A stretch of DNA of 52,459 bases from Salinivirgaceae bacterium (GTDB taxonomy: Bacteria; Bacteroidota; Bacteroidia; Bacteroidales; SZUA-534). The stretch is taken from NCBI GenBank assembly GCA_016284875.1, contig JAEEPS010000012.1, positions 1 to 52,459 on the forward strand, read 5' to 3'. Under the pieces are notes generated by a model. The model saw only the letters and a program-made list of their open reading frames with translations. It searched no databases and was not told the DNA's origin. Below are positions 24,984-33,583 of this stretch, piece by piece. Position 1 is the stretch's first letter, and every line of letters begins with the position of its first letter. Position numbers and translations under genes: made by a program.

Positions 24984-25943
24984 TCAGTCGTTTAGTTCTC
25001 TAATCTTATCTCTTGTTAGTTTGCCGCTTTCGCGAAGATCGGCGTCGGTCCAGTTGCCAGTGTTGCTTGCCGTCGGCAGCAGCATTGAGCACGTTTCTTC
25101 TTTCGACGAAATCGACCACGTAACCCAACTTATCTTATTGGTTTCGCACCAGTTAAGCCAAGTGTTCCACTCGTCAAGGTCGATTACACCGTTGCCGTTG
25201 GCCTCGCAGCAGGCCGATTCCGAAACAAATATCGGCAGACCTGCCGTCAGCGCACTGTCGTAGCGGTTTCGCAGGCTATCTTTGTGCGTTGCGGCGTAGA
25301 AGTGCATTGTGTACATAATGTTCTCGCGGTCGCGTATCGGATTGTCCGCCACAAGGTTAAGGTCTTGGTCCCAATGCGGACTGCCCACCAGAATCACATT
25401 TTTGCTATGGGTGCGGATAGTGTCGATAATCTGCTCGGCATAGTCGCGCACAGCGTCCCACGGTTGAAAAACAGGCTCGTTGTAGATTTCCCAAATAATG
25501 TTTGGGCAGTCGGCATATTTGGTGGCTATTGTGCCGAAAAACTGTTTCGCTTCAGTGGTATGGATTCCGTGCGCGTGCCAGTCAACAATTACGTAAATGC
25601 CTGATTTTATGGCGCCTTCAATCACCGATTCAATCAGTTTTACCGATTTGTCGGGGTTGTGAAGATAAGAGCCCCACGGCTCAACGCCCATTGCTGCCCG
25701 CACCACCGAGCAGTGCCAGTCGTTTTTGAGCCAACCGACGCTTTCGGCGTTGTAATATTGCGACCACCAGTTCGACCAGCCGTAACTCACGCCGCGAAGC
25801 ACAACGGTGTCGCCATTGGCGTTTGTCAGGAATTTTCCATTCACGGCAAGTGGTTGGCACATAGGCGTTTGCGGTTGCTTGACGCACCCTGTCAGTATTG
25901 CGGTCAAGCCGATGATTGCCAATATCTTACTCGCCAGTTTCAT
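24984..25943 (-). CDS. Lipoprotein endo-glucanase-like glycoside hydrolase family 5
   Basis: 319 residues. Lipoprotein signal with Cys 20 (LTGC). Single GH5 TIM-barrel: LRGVSYGWSNWW, VRAAMG, IVDWHAHG, acid/base Glu156 in WEIYNEP, HFYAATH and nucleophile Glu242 in FVSESA. Closest in appearance to subfamily 2 cellulases that cut beta-1,4-glucans, with no extra binding domain. The mature protein would be a periplasmic or surface lipoprotein. It is in an operon with a Wza/Wzc export pair and with Lgt, the enzyme that would lipidate it, so it might trim an exported glycan rather than feed on cellulose; this is inference. Confidence 0.9.
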   Translation of the reverse strand: MKLASKILAIIGLTAILTGCVKQPQTPMCQPLAVNGKFLTNANGDTVVLRGVSYGWSNWWSQYYNAESVGWLKNDWHCSVVRAAMGVEPWGSYLHNPDKSVKLIESVIEGAIKSGIYVIVDWHAHGIHTTEAKQFFGTIATKYADCPNIIWEIYNEPVFQPWDAVRDYAEQIIDTIRTHSKNVILVGSPHWDQDLNLVADNPIRDRENIMYTMHFYAATHKDSLRNRYDSALTAGLPIFVSESACCEANGNGVIDLDEWNTWLNWCETNKISWVTWSISSKEETCSMLLPTASNTGNWTDADLRESGKLTRDKIRELND

Positions 25944-26001
25944 TCTTTTTGTTTAATCGTCGAATTGGAAAATCGGATAATCGTTTTTCGTTGTTTTTTA
26001 A

Positions 26002-26874
26002 CTATTTAATCGATTTCTCGATTCCCCCATTTTTCTGTTTGCCCGATTCACCAGATTTCGCTTTCGGTTTCCTGAAAAAGAACAGCCAAACGCCAAGCGC
26101 GATGAACGGCAAACTCAACAGTTGCCCCATATCGAGCGCCATTGCCTCTTCGAATTCTTCCTGCACTTCCTTGCCGAACTCAATGAAGAATCGCGCCGAG
26201 AAGACGAGAATCAGGAACAGTCCGAAAATCTTGCCGTTGACAAGGCTGCCGAAATTCTTGTGGTAGTACCACAGCAGAACGCCGAAAATTATCAGGTAGC
26301 AGATGGCCTCGTAGAGTTGCGATGGGTGTCGCGGCAGCATATCAACTCGTTGAAACACAATGCCCCAGTCGCTTTGCGTGGGCTGCCCAACGATTTCGGA
26401 ATTCATAAAATTGCCGAAGCGGATAAACACGCCGACCAGCGGAACGGGCATTACCAAACGGTCGGCAATCCAAAGATATTCAACCTTGTAGCGGCGGCAG
26501 AAAAAGTATAGCGCCGCCAGAATGCCGATGGCGCCGCCGTGGCTTGCAAGTCCTTGATATCCAATAAATTTCCAGCTGCCGTCGGCCATTTGTTTTATCG
26601 GCAGCAGCATTTCGGTAATGTGGTGCAGATAGTAGCCAGGCTCGTAGAACAGGCAGTGGCCCACACGCGCGCCAATAATCAGGCCGATAATGATGAACCA
26701 CGTGAACTTGTCGATGAACTCGCGCGGCTTGCCCTCGCGCATTACCAACTTATTGATAATGAAGTAGGCAGCCGCCAATCCAGCCACATACAGAATCGAG
26801 TAGTAGCGGAAATCAATGTTACCGATTGAAAACCAAATCGGGTCGGGATTCCAGATGATTGACAAAAGAGTCAT
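26002..26874 (-). CDS. lgt: Prolipoprotein diacylglyceryl transferase
   Basis: 290 residues, seven or so membrane helices. Signature block RFGNFMNSEIVGQPT fits the Lgt motif; HGGAIGILAALYF carries the conserved His-Gly-Gly, and RHPSQLYEA follows. It adds diacylglycerol from phosphatidylglycerol to the lipobox Cys of prolipoproteins, the first step of lipoprotein maturation in the inner membrane. Ends in a Lys-rich cytoplasmic tail. It lies 24 bases after the C1 peptidase gene and 58 bases before the GH5 lipoprotein. Confidence 0.95.
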   Translation of the reverse strand: MTLLSIIWNPDPIWFSIGNIDFRYYSILYVAGLAAAYFIINKLVMREGKPREFIDKFTWFIIIGLIIGARVGHCLFYEPGYYLHHITEMLLPIKQMADGSWKFIGYQGLASHGGAIGILAALYFFCRRYKVEYLWIADRLVMPVPLVGVFIRFGNFMNSEIVGQPTQSDWGIVFQRVDMLPRHPSQLYEAICYLIIFGVLLWYYHKNFGSLVNGKIFGLFLILVFSARFFIEFGKEVQEEFEEAMALDMGQLLSLPFIALGVWLFFFRKPKAKSGESGKQKNGGIEKSIK

Positions 26875-26898
26875 TCGGTGTTGTTTGTGTGTTATCTA

Positions 26899-28098
26899 TC
26901 AGAGTTTCAGTTTTTTCTTAATGCTCGACGGAACGGCGTTCTTGTGCACAATCACGGTCAGCGTCTTGTAGCGGTAGAAATTTTCCGACATATAAACGTA
27001 TCCGTCGAACGGGTTTGTGATGTCCCACGAGTTTTTCACCTTAAAGTAGCGAGTACCGTTTTTGTCTGTCAGATAGCCAGTTATGTGCATTCCGTGGTCG
27101 TCGGTGGTCTCAAAATTGTCGAAAGCCGCCTGACGCATTTCTGCGGTGATGGCCTTTTCGGGCACCACTTCGTTGAACAGTTTCGATTTTTTCTTCTTGC
27201 CGTCCTGATTGAATCTCTTGCGGTCGGTGCCCTGCATATCTTCCTCGCTCAAGTCGGGCACAATGGCGATTCCGTCGTTCCAAGAGAATCCTTTTTCCGA
27301 AACGTCGCCGCCCCAGAGCACGGTGTAGCCGTTGTCAAGAGCGCTGAACGCGATGTCGGTCAGTTCGTCGAGCGACACATTGTAAACCTCGCCCAGTTCC
27401 CAGTTGTCCTCAACTTCCATAATGAACCGCGAGTAAAGCGGGTGGTGCGTGAGCGATGTAAACTCGATGTAATCTTCCGATTTGATTCCCAACTTGTCGC
27501 GGAATTCAATCGGGGTGTATTTTTTGCCCTCATATTCAAACGATTCGGGAATCTCGCCAAGGTAGGCGGTCAGAATGCCGTCGAAGCCTGACAGCCAGGC
27601 AGTTGAGAGTTTGCCGTTCGGATTCTCGATGATGGCCTCGATGTAAGCCTTCAGCGCCGCGTCCATTTCGTTGTTCATATGCTTGTCCGACCCGTAGTTG
27701 AGCCCGTTGTAAGCCGATTGCGGAACAATTCCGTACTCGCTGATGCGGTTGAAAACGTTGCAGCCTTCAGCGCCCGCGCCGAATTTCTTCGAGCCGTTCC
27801 AGCGCACATAGTCGATGGCGCGGTTGTGGTAGTCGCGGTTCACAATGAACATTTCGGCCAGGTCGTACTCGCCTTTTTTCTCGCGCAGCAGTTCCGACTC
27901 AATGAACGAAAGTCCCGAAAACGACCAGCAAGTGCCTGATTTATACTGATTTTTGACCGAAGTTGTCGGCAGGTCAACCTTTATTTCAAAGTTGTAAATC
28001 GAGTCGATTTTTGCCTTCTCTTGTGCCGATGAATTTGTTGCCCCAATTCCAGCAACCAATGTCAGAGCGGCCGTGGTGTAAAGTTGTAATGGTTTCAT
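26899..28098 (-). CDS. Exported C1-family cysteine peptidase (aminopeptidase C / bleomycin hydrolase type)
   Basis: 399 residues. Signal peptide (LYTTAALTLVAGIGATNSSAQ). Papain-like triad of the PepC type: Cys57 in KSGTCWSFSG, His338 in DDHGMHITGY and Asn356 in VKNSWD. Members cut peptides from the N-terminus; the Bacteroidales versions are often exported, as here. PepC-like enzymes can end in a C-terminal arm that blocks the active-site channel; here the end is Lys-rich (SSIKKKLKL). In the operon between a small membrane protein and lgt. Confidence 0.92.
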   Translation of the reverse strand: MKPLQLYTTAALTLVAGIGATNSSAQEKAKIDSIYNFEIKVDLPTTSVKNQYKSGTCWSFSGLSFIESELLREKKGEYDLAEMFIVNRDYHNRAIDYVRWNGSKKFGAGAEGCNVFNRISEYGIVPQSAYNGLNYGSDKHMNNEMDAALKAYIEAIIENPNGKLSTAWLSGFDGILTAYLGEIPESFEYEGKKYTPIEFRDKLGIKSEDYIEFTSLTHHPLYSRFIMEVEDNWELGEVYNVSLDELTDIAFSALDNGYTVLWGGDVSEKGFSWNDGIAIVPDLSEEDMQGTDRKRFNQDGKKKKSKLFNEVVPEKAITAEMRQAAFDNFETTDDHGMHITGYLTDKNGTRYFKVKNSWDITNPFDGYVYMSENFYRYKTLTVIVHKNAVPSSIKKKLKL

Positions 28099-28115
28099 TT
28101 AGTGATATTTATTGG

Positions 28116-28352
28116 TTAAATTGATGCGTTGTCTATTTTCAGATTGGCAAATTTGCTGTTCTCTTTTTCCCACGCCTTTTTCTGTTCGAGCGCGTCCATT
28201 GCCTTCACGCACATAATGCCGCGTTTCTTCATTTCCTTGTTGTGCCCGACGTGCGTTTCGGGAAATGGTTTCTTTCTGAAAATCAGATTGAAAGCCAATC
28301 CAATTAAGGCAATTCCGACAATGGCCAAAGTGAGCATTAATGTTGCGAACAT
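28116..28352 (-). CDS. Small single-helix membrane protein
   Basis: 78 residues: one N-terminal membrane helix (TLMLTLAIVGIALIGLAFNLIF) followed by a charged region with GHNKEMKKRGIMCVKAMD. I do not recognise a defined family. It is 3 bases from the Wzc-like gene and 17 bases from the peptidase gene, so it is part of the operon and probably real. Confidence 0.65.
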   Translation of the reverse strand: MFATLMLTLAIVGIALIGLAFNLIFRKKPFPETHVGHNKEMKKRGIMCVKAMDALEQKKAWEKENSKFANLKIDNASI

Positions 28353-28355
28353 AGT

Positions 28356-30860
28356 TTATGCTTTAAAAATGTTGTTAGGTGTGATGAATTCGATAAAGCG
28401 CTTCAGCAGCGACGGCTTTTTGTGACGGCGCGAGTCGGTGTAGTAGCCGTCGCCGTAGTAACTGTTTCCGTAGCCATAACCGTAGCCATAGCCGTACCCG
28501 TAACCATAGCCGTATCCGTAGCCATAACCGTATCGGCGGCCGTAGCCGTAACCGCTGTAGCCGTATTTGCCGTTGATTTTGGCGTCGTTGAGCAGAATGT
28601 TGTAGTCGGGCACATTCTTGTTTTTGTTCAGGTCGTTCACAATCTCAATCGAGTTCAGGAAACTGTAGCCTTGACGCAGCACGAAAATATTGGTGTCGGC
28701 GTATTTCGCCAGCAGCATAGCGTCGGCCACCAGTCCAATCGGCGGCGTATCAATAATAATGTAGTCGAACCTTTTTTTCGCTTCCTCAAACAGTTTCGAC
28801 AGTGCTTCCGACTCAATCAGTTGCGCGGGGTTGGGCGGAACGGGGCCAGGCAGGATTATCCAAAGGTTGTCGAACCGCGTTTTCACAATAATGTCGTCGA
28901 TTGTGCTTTTCCCAATCAGGTAAGTCGATATGCCGACGCTGTTGTCCATTTTGAAAATCTTCTGAATCTGCGGTTTGCGCAGGTCAAGGCCCATTAGCAG
29001 CGTCTTTTTGTTGGTCATTGCCAAAACTGATGCCAAGTTGCTCGTGCAGAACGATTTACCCTCGCCGCTGAATGTCGATGTGACAAGAATTGTTTTCGAT
29101 TCCTTGTCGGGAACCAGGTACTGCACGTTGGTTTTTATGGTTCGGAACGATTCTGAAATCACCGACCGCGGATTGTCGAAAATCACAAGGTCGTTGTCTT
29201 CAGGGTTATGCCCGACGATTCCGATGATTGGCGTTTTGGTCCGTTTCTCAACGTCCTCGCGGCTGCGGATTCGGTTGTTGAAGAAGTTCACCAGCACCAG
29301 AATGCCGATAGGGATAGCCAAGCCTAACAGCAAGGCAACCATATAGTTAAAACTTGTTTTCGGCTTCACGCGGACGGCCATATCGGGGCGGGCGTAGTCG
29401 AGCACTTGAGCGTCGGCGGTGTTAGCCGCGCGTTTCAGTCCTGCCTCGGCGCGTTTCTCGAGCAGATAGGTGTAAATCTTGTCGTTGACATTGAACATTC
29501 GGTTGATATTCATTAACTTACGCTCGTTCGACGGCAGTTTTTCAATCTGTCGGCTGACGTCGTCAATGCGGTTGTCAATGTCTTTGATTGCTATGTTGTT
29601 GGTTTTCGACAAGTTAATCACATTTTCCGAAATCAGCAGTTTCAAGCCGTCAATCTGCGATTCAATCAGGTCGAGTTTCGGATTCGACTTCACCGACTGT
29701 GCTCTCAATCCCATTGCTTCTTCGTTCAGCGTGTTGAGCCGCATAATGAAGTTTATCAGCAGTTGGTCGCGGATGCCCACCGCCGTCGGCACAATCACGC
29801 TTTGAGTGTTCTGTTTATCTTTCAGATAATCAGTGATATAATCGTAGTATTTTTGTTCAACAAGCAGTTCGGCCTTTTGCGTGTTCAGTTCCTCATATTG
29901 CTTGTAGAGCAACTGCCCCTCTTGCGTGATGTTGATAATCATATTTTTGGTGCGGAAGTCCTGCAAGTGGCCGCCAGTAACGTCGAGCGAGTCCATAACC
30001 GTCTCAATCTGCTCGTCGATGAAGGCGATGGTGCTTGCCACCACGTCGTTTTTCTTGTTCAGGCCGTAGCGGATGTAAACTTCGGTCAGTTTGTTCAGGT
30101 AGTCGCACACTTCGTCGGGCATAAAGCCTGTTGCGGTCAGAATCAGAATGGTGCTTTTTTGGTCCGACTGCTCAATCGACACGCCGTTGCGGTATTTGTT
30201 CACCAGGGCGCTGTGGCTGTTTATGGTCACGTCGTACTCGCCAGGATTCTCGTCGTAGAAGCGTTCGGGGTTGCGAATCAGCACTTTAAACTTAAAATCT
30301 TCGTTCTCAAACGTGTCGCCGAAATGCACCACCGTGTCAATCTTGCGCGGTTCGTAGTTCGATGTGTACTCGCACCGCAGCCGATATTTTTGGTCCGATA
30401 AAATCTTGATGTTCAGCGGAATATTGTAGCCTTGCGCGTGCGATGTGTCGGCAATCAGGTTCAGTTGGTCGGGCAGATAGCGCTGAATGGTGTGGATGCG
30501 CCCGTGGCGGTGGTAACTCACGCCAAAGTCGAGTTCCGAAATCACTTCGTCGTTAATCAGATACGATTTCAGAATACCAATCTGATTTTGAATGTTCACG
30601 CCAGTGTTGAGCGTGTTCATAGTCTGAATGATGTCTTTGGCGTCAACGCGGTTCGATTTTTTGTCTTCTTCGTTCACCAAAATCGTCGAACTGACTCTGA
30701 AAACAGGTGTGGTATAGCGGTTTACCAAATATGCGACGCAAAGGCTCAAAAAGCACGAAATGACAAACCACTGCCAGTTGGCCAGTCCAATCATTAAATA
30801 CCGCTTGATGTCGGCGCCGTTGTCTTCTTGTTGATTTATAGAGTTTTGCTTGCTATCCAT
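28356..30860 (-). CDS. Second Wzc-like chain-length regulator with BY-kinase domain
   Basis: 834 residues. First membrane helix near the N-terminus (WFVISCFLSLCVAYLVN), long periplasmic part with coiled coils, second helix (FNYMVALLLGLAIPIGILVLV), then the tyrosine kinase: Walker A FSGEGKSF (~593), Walker A' LLMGLDLRKPQ and Walker B IIIDTPPIGLV. The tail (~767-808) has about fifteen tyrosines alternating with glycine, more than in the copy at 1156-3540, and then a basic stretch of ~25 residues (RRHKKPSLLKRF). As with its paralogue, phosphorylation of the tail should control polymer length and export. Follows wza2 after 6 bases; sequence outside the kinase motifs differs a lot from the first copy, so the two systems are not a recent duplication. 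Confidence 0.94.
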   Translation of the reverse strand: MDSKQNSINQQEDNGADIKRYLMIGLANWQWFVISCFLSLCVAYLVNRYTTPVFRVSSTILVNEEDKKSNRVDAKDIIQTMNTLNTGVNIQNQIGILKSYLINDEVISELDFGVSYHRHGRIHTIQRYLPDQLNLIADTSHAQGYNIPLNIKILSDQKYRLRCEYTSNYEPRKIDTVVHFGDTFENEDFKFKVLIRNPERFYDENPGEYDVTINSHSALVNKYRNGVSIEQSDQKSTILILTATGFMPDEVCDYLNKLTEVYIRYGLNKKNDVVASTIAFIDEQIETVMDSLDVTGGHLQDFRTKNMIINITQEGQLLYKQYEELNTQKAELLVEQKYYDYITDYLKDKQNTQSVIVPTAVGIRDQLLINFIMRLNTLNEEAMGLRAQSVKSNPKLDLIESQIDGLKLLISENVINLSKTNNIAIKDIDNRIDDVSRQIEKLPSNERKLMNINRMFNVNDKIYTYLLEKRAEAGLKRAANTADAQVLDYARPDMAVRVKPKTSFNYMVALLLGLAIPIGILVLVNFFNNRIRSREDVEKRTKTPIIGIVGHNPEDNDLVIFDNPRSVISESFRTIKTNVQYLVPDKESKTILVTSTFSGEGKSFCTSNLASVLAMTNKKTLLMGLDLRKPQIQKIFKMDNSVGISTYLIGKSTIDDIIVKTRFDNLWIILPGPVPPNPAQLIESEALSKLFEEAKKRFDYIIIDTPPIGLVADAMLLAKYADTNIFVLRQGYSFLNSIEIVNDLNKNKNVPDYNILLNDAKINGKYGYSGYGYGRRYGYGYGYGYGYGYGYGYGYGYGNSYYGDGYYTDSRRHKKPSLLKRFIEFITPNNIFKA
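28469..28560. repeat. Tyr-Gly codon repeat in the second wzc gene
   Basis: Run of imperfect 6-base units (GTAGCC / ATAACC on this strand) that encode alternating Gly-Tyr. Third-position changes break the exact repeat, but the tract could still change length by slippage. A shorter tract of the same kind is at 3440-3489. Confidence 0.75.
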
Positions 30861-30866
30861 AGCCGA

Positions 30867-31640
30867 TTATTTTTTCAGATAACTGATGTATAGAATGAGT
30901 GTGGCGGTAACCGACAGCGACGACAGAATCACGCTCAACAGCGGTGAGTTGGCCGCAACGGTCTTCGAGCGTGTCGGTTTCACATAAATGACGTCGTTCG
31001 GCTTGAGCCAGAAGTATGGGTTGGACACAAAGTCCGAATGCAGCAGGTTAAGTGTCTCTGCTTTAGTATTTTCCGCTTCTTTCCGCAAAATAATTACGCG
31101 CTGACGGTCGGCGTTCGGTGTGCAGTCGCCAGCCATACCCAGAGCGTCGAACAGGTTCACTTCGCGCTGCGTGAAGGTGTAGGTTCCAGGCCGCGCCACT
31201 TCACCCAGCACGGTAATGTCGTAGTTCAGCAGCCTGACTGCCACCACCACATTAGCGATATATTCGTCTATCTTGCTTTGAATCAGGTCTCTTGCTTCGT
31301 TCAGCGTCAGTCCAGCCAACTTCACGTCGCCAATCATTGGGAATTTGATATTTCCTTCAGGGTCAATCATATAGCCTTGCAATGCAAGAAATTCGCGGGT
31401 TGAACCCATTCGGTCATCGCGATAGTAGATGCCCAAATCGCTAATGTTGGCACCTATCAGATTGATATACAGGTTGTCGCCTGTGCGCAGGACAATTTCC
31501 TGATTTTTCGATGTCGAAATGGTGTCGGAAGTTTTTTCGTACTTATCCTGAATGTAGACGAGATTTTTGTATTTTACACAACATCCTGATAGAAAGATGG
31601 TTGCTGATAAAAATGCCGCAAATAATATTAGTCGTTTCAC
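30867..31640 (-). CDS. Second Wza-like polysaccharide export lipoprotein
   Basis: 257 residues. Lipobox LSGC with Cys 20. Poly_export domain (IVLRTGDNLYINLIG ... GYMIDPEGNIKFPMIGDVKLAGLTLNEARDLI), then an SLBB-type region (VLGEVARPGTYTF ... NLFDALGMAGDCTPNADRQRVIILR), and a C-terminal hydrophobic helix (LLSVILSSLSVTATLILYISYLKK). Forms the outer-membrane channel for the second export system. First gene of an eight-gene minus-strand run; a TATCTTTG box lies 27 bases upstream. Confidence 0.92.
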   Translation of the reverse strand: MKRLILFAAFLSATIFLSGCCVKYKNLVYIQDKYEKTSDTISTSKNQEIVLRTGDNLYINLIGANISDLGIYYRDDRMGSTREFLALQGYMIDPEGNIKFPMIGDVKLAGLTLNEARDLIQSKIDEYIANVVVAVRLLNYDITVLGEVARPGTYTFTQREVNLFDALGMAGDCTPNADRQRVIILRKEAENTKAETLNLLHSDFVSNPYFWLKPNDVIYVKPTRSKTVAANSPLLSVILSSLSVTATLILYISYLKK

Positions 31641-31666
31641 CTTTTTTGAATTCTATAGTTAACCTC

Positions 31667-31674
31667 CAAAGATA
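31667..31674 (-). promoter_or_regulatory. -7 box TATCTTTG for the second wza/wzc operon
   Basis: Exact TAnnTTTG on the minus strand, 27 bases before the wza2 start, in the 85-base gap after the aminotransferase gene. The -33 element is weak. Confidence 0.55.
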
Positions 31675-31725
31675 CAATTTCTTTTGTTTAAGAAAAGTGC
31701 GTAAAGGCGGCTTATTGGCAAGTTT

Positions 31726-32583
31726 TCAAACTTTTTTGTCAATGAACTGAAAATTGTTGGTGAACAGTATATGGTTTACGGCTTCGTTCAGTGCGCTGGA
31801 CACTTTGTGGATGTAGCGGTGGTTTCGGTAGCCCGCAACCCATTGCAGACCTTTGGCGGTGCTGAACAGGAAAATCTCATCGGCTTCGTTTATGTCTTCC
31901 TGCATTATAAGCGCTTCATCGTCAATATGATATCCCGCAAGTTCGGCGGCGTTGGCAAGCACGTTGCGCATCACGTCAAGGCGGGCGCCAATCTCGAGCG
32001 GCGGTGTCAGTATTTTCCCGTTTTGCACAACGGCCACAGCAGTGTCGGTTGCGCTAACGATGAAGCCCATATCGGTTAAGAGCAGCATATCGTCGAATTT
32101 ACGGCTTGCGGCTGCAGATTTTGCCATACCGTTCACGAGTTGGCAGAACTGGTTGAGTTGGTATGGGCTGTGGACGGTGACGTAGGCCTCATCGAAAACA
32201 TCGATAAGCAGGCCTTTGCGGTTTAGTTCATACGGCCCAGGACCGGCTTCTTGGCTTGTGATAATGGTTTCGGTTGCACCATTTTCGGGGTTGCGTGCAA
32301 GTGTCAGCCTTACGTTGGCTGCTTGAAACAGTTTGTTGCGCGTCAACAGGCCGCTGATTTGCGCCGTGACAAAACCAATATTAAAATAGTCTGGTAGTTT
32401 GATTTTCAGTATATTGGCATTCTGTGTCAGAATCTCAAGATGCTTGTCAAGCAAGATGGGTTTAGCCGCATTGGCGCGGATGTCTTCGTTCAGAACTGTA
32501 CCTTGGCCCGAAAGCAGCCACGGCATCGAACCGAAATGCACATCTTCTTCTTTAACAAAATTCTGATTGATTGATATATACAT
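31726..32583 (-). CDS. Aminotransferase class IV homologue, probably lacking the PLP lysine
   Basis: 285 residues with the fold-type IV pattern: GQGTVLNEDIRA, RLTLAR, MLLLTDMGFIVSATDTAVAVVQNGKILTPPL and a late IFLFSTAKGLQWV. In active members (ADC lyase, branched-chain and D-amino acid aminotransferases) a Lys in a KTTNxLxY-like motif binds PLP and a Glu precedes the SSN motif. Here the first stretch reads SPYQLNQFCQLVNGMAK (139-155) with no Lys at the expected place, and the Glu position is Ser177. The protein may therefore be inactive as an aminotransferase or use another chemistry. Last gene of the macro-siaC-rhomboid run, 10 bases after rhomboid. Confidence 0.8.
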   Translation of the reverse strand: MYISINQNFVKEEDVHFGSMPWLLSGQGTVLNEDIRANAAKPILLDKHLEILTQNANILKIKLPDYFNIGFVTAQISGLLTRNKLFQAANVRLTLARNPENGATETIITSQEAGPGPYELNRKGLLIDVFDEAYVTVHSPYQLNQFCQLVNGMAKSAAASRKFDDMLLLTDMGFIVSATDTAVAVVQNGKILTPPLEIGARLDVMRNVLANAAELAGYHIDDEALIMQEDINEADEIFLFSTAKGLQWVAGYRNHRYIHKVSSALNEAVNHILFTNNFQFIDKKV

Positions 32584-32593
32584 TGATAGAAAT

Positions 32594-33196
32594 CTACGGA
32601 ATTATCTTTTCAATAAACCGGACAATCATATCTGGTCTGAAAATCAGCGGATAAACGAATCCGAACACCGCACCGTAGAAGTGCGCGTCGTGTGCCACGT
32701 TGTCCATTCCGCGCTTGCCCATATAGTAGGAATAGGCCAGGTAGAGTATGCCGAAAAGCACGCCAGGAATGGGTATCACGCCGAAAAACAGAATCTTGCC
32801 CAGCGGGTCGAACAGAATGCAAGCGAACGTCACGGCGGCCACGCCACCCGATGCGCCGATGGCACTGTAGTTGTAGTTATCTTTTTGTTTGATAAGCGAA
32901 TAGATGCACGCGGCAACTATTCCGCCAAAGTAAAGCCCTAGAAAGAGCAGCGTTCCGTTTTGCGCGAAAAGCATTTGAAAATAGTAGATTGCAACGTCGG
33001 CAAACGAATAGAAAACCAGCATATTGACAATCAAGTGCGTCCAGTCGGCGTGCAGAAATGCGTGAGTCACAAGCCGATACCACTGATTGCGGTGGATAAT
33101 CTGATAAGGGTTGAAGTCGTACTTGAACAATAGTTCAGGCCGCCTGAATGCGGTGTACGACACAAGGAATGTTACCGCAACTATCAGTAAAGTCAT
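32594..33196 (-). CDS. Rhomboid family intramembrane serine protease
   Basis: 200 residues, about six membrane helices. Catalytic Ser116 in AIGASGGVAAV and His172 in AHDAHFYGAVFG; the conserved WYRLVTHAFLHADWTHLIVNM block with the oxyanion-side His and Asn is present. Cuts substrate helices within the membrane; substrates are unknown. It lies 6 bases after the SiaC gene and 10 bases before the aminotransferase homologue. Confidence 0.93.
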   Translation of the reverse strand: MTLLIVAVTFLVSYTAFRRPELLFKYDFNPYQIIHRNQWYRLVTHAFLHADWTHLIVNMLVFYSFADVAIYYFQMLFAQNGTLLFLGLYFGGIVAACIYSLIKQKDNYNYSAIGASGGVAAVTFACILFDPLGKILFFGVIPIPGVLFGILYLAYSYYMGKRGMDNVAHDAHFYGAVFGFVYPLIFRPDMIVRFIEKIIP

Positions 33197-33202
33197 TGAT
33201 TG

Positions 33203-33577
33203 TCAGTTTTTTGGACAAAACTCGAACGGAATGCTCAAAATCGATGCGAAATCGAGCCCCAAACGCAGCATATCTTCGTCAATCTTCTCGTACGACCACT
33301 CAATCGACAGGTTGCGGCCCGATTTGTAGAGTTTGTCGAGTTGCGTCATAATCTCGAAAACCAGATGGTGCGACGCCGAACTCAAATACTTGAAAAAGAA
33401 CTTGCACTGACAGTTGTTCAGCGCGCAATCGGGCGCCTTAATCCACTCAATCACAGGCGTATAAGTCGCCAGCGCATTTTCGGGCGTTGAGTTTCCGCTG
33501 ATAATAAAAATCGACAAATCAGAGTCAATCATTACTTCAGGCGTGTCGTCGGTACTATCAAATTTTAAGTAGTTCAA
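33203..33577 (-). CDS. SiaC family regulatory phosphoprotein (DUF1987)
   Basis: 124 residues, close to the family length. Typical features are DDTPEVMID near the start, FIISGNSTPENA, a middle stretch FFKYLSSASHHLVF and the ending EDMLRLGLDFASILSIPFEF. In Pseudomonas, SiaC is phosphorylated on a Thr by the SiaB kinase, dephosphorylated by the PP2C-type SiaA, and controls a diguanylate cyclase. The likely equivalent residue here is Ser67 in KYLSSAS (aligned by eye). No SiaB-like gene is seen in the window, but two SpoIIE/PP2C phosphatases are encoded at 13750-18211. Tightly packed with the macrodomain and rhomboid genes (6 bases each side). Confidence 0.88.
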   Translation of the reverse strand: MNYLKFDSTDDTPEVMIDSDLSIFIISGNSTPENALATYTPVIEWIKAPDCALNNCQCKFFFKYLSSASHHLVFEIMTQLDKLYKSGRNLSIEWSYEKIDEDMLRLGLDFASILSIPFEFCPKN

Positions 33578-33583
33578 GCGTTT

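Noticed and set aside
28469..28560. Regular repeat that might be read as a CRISPR-like or satellite array
   Set aside because: Units are 6 bases long, lie in frame in the wzc gene and encode the known Tyr-Gly autophosphorylation tail.
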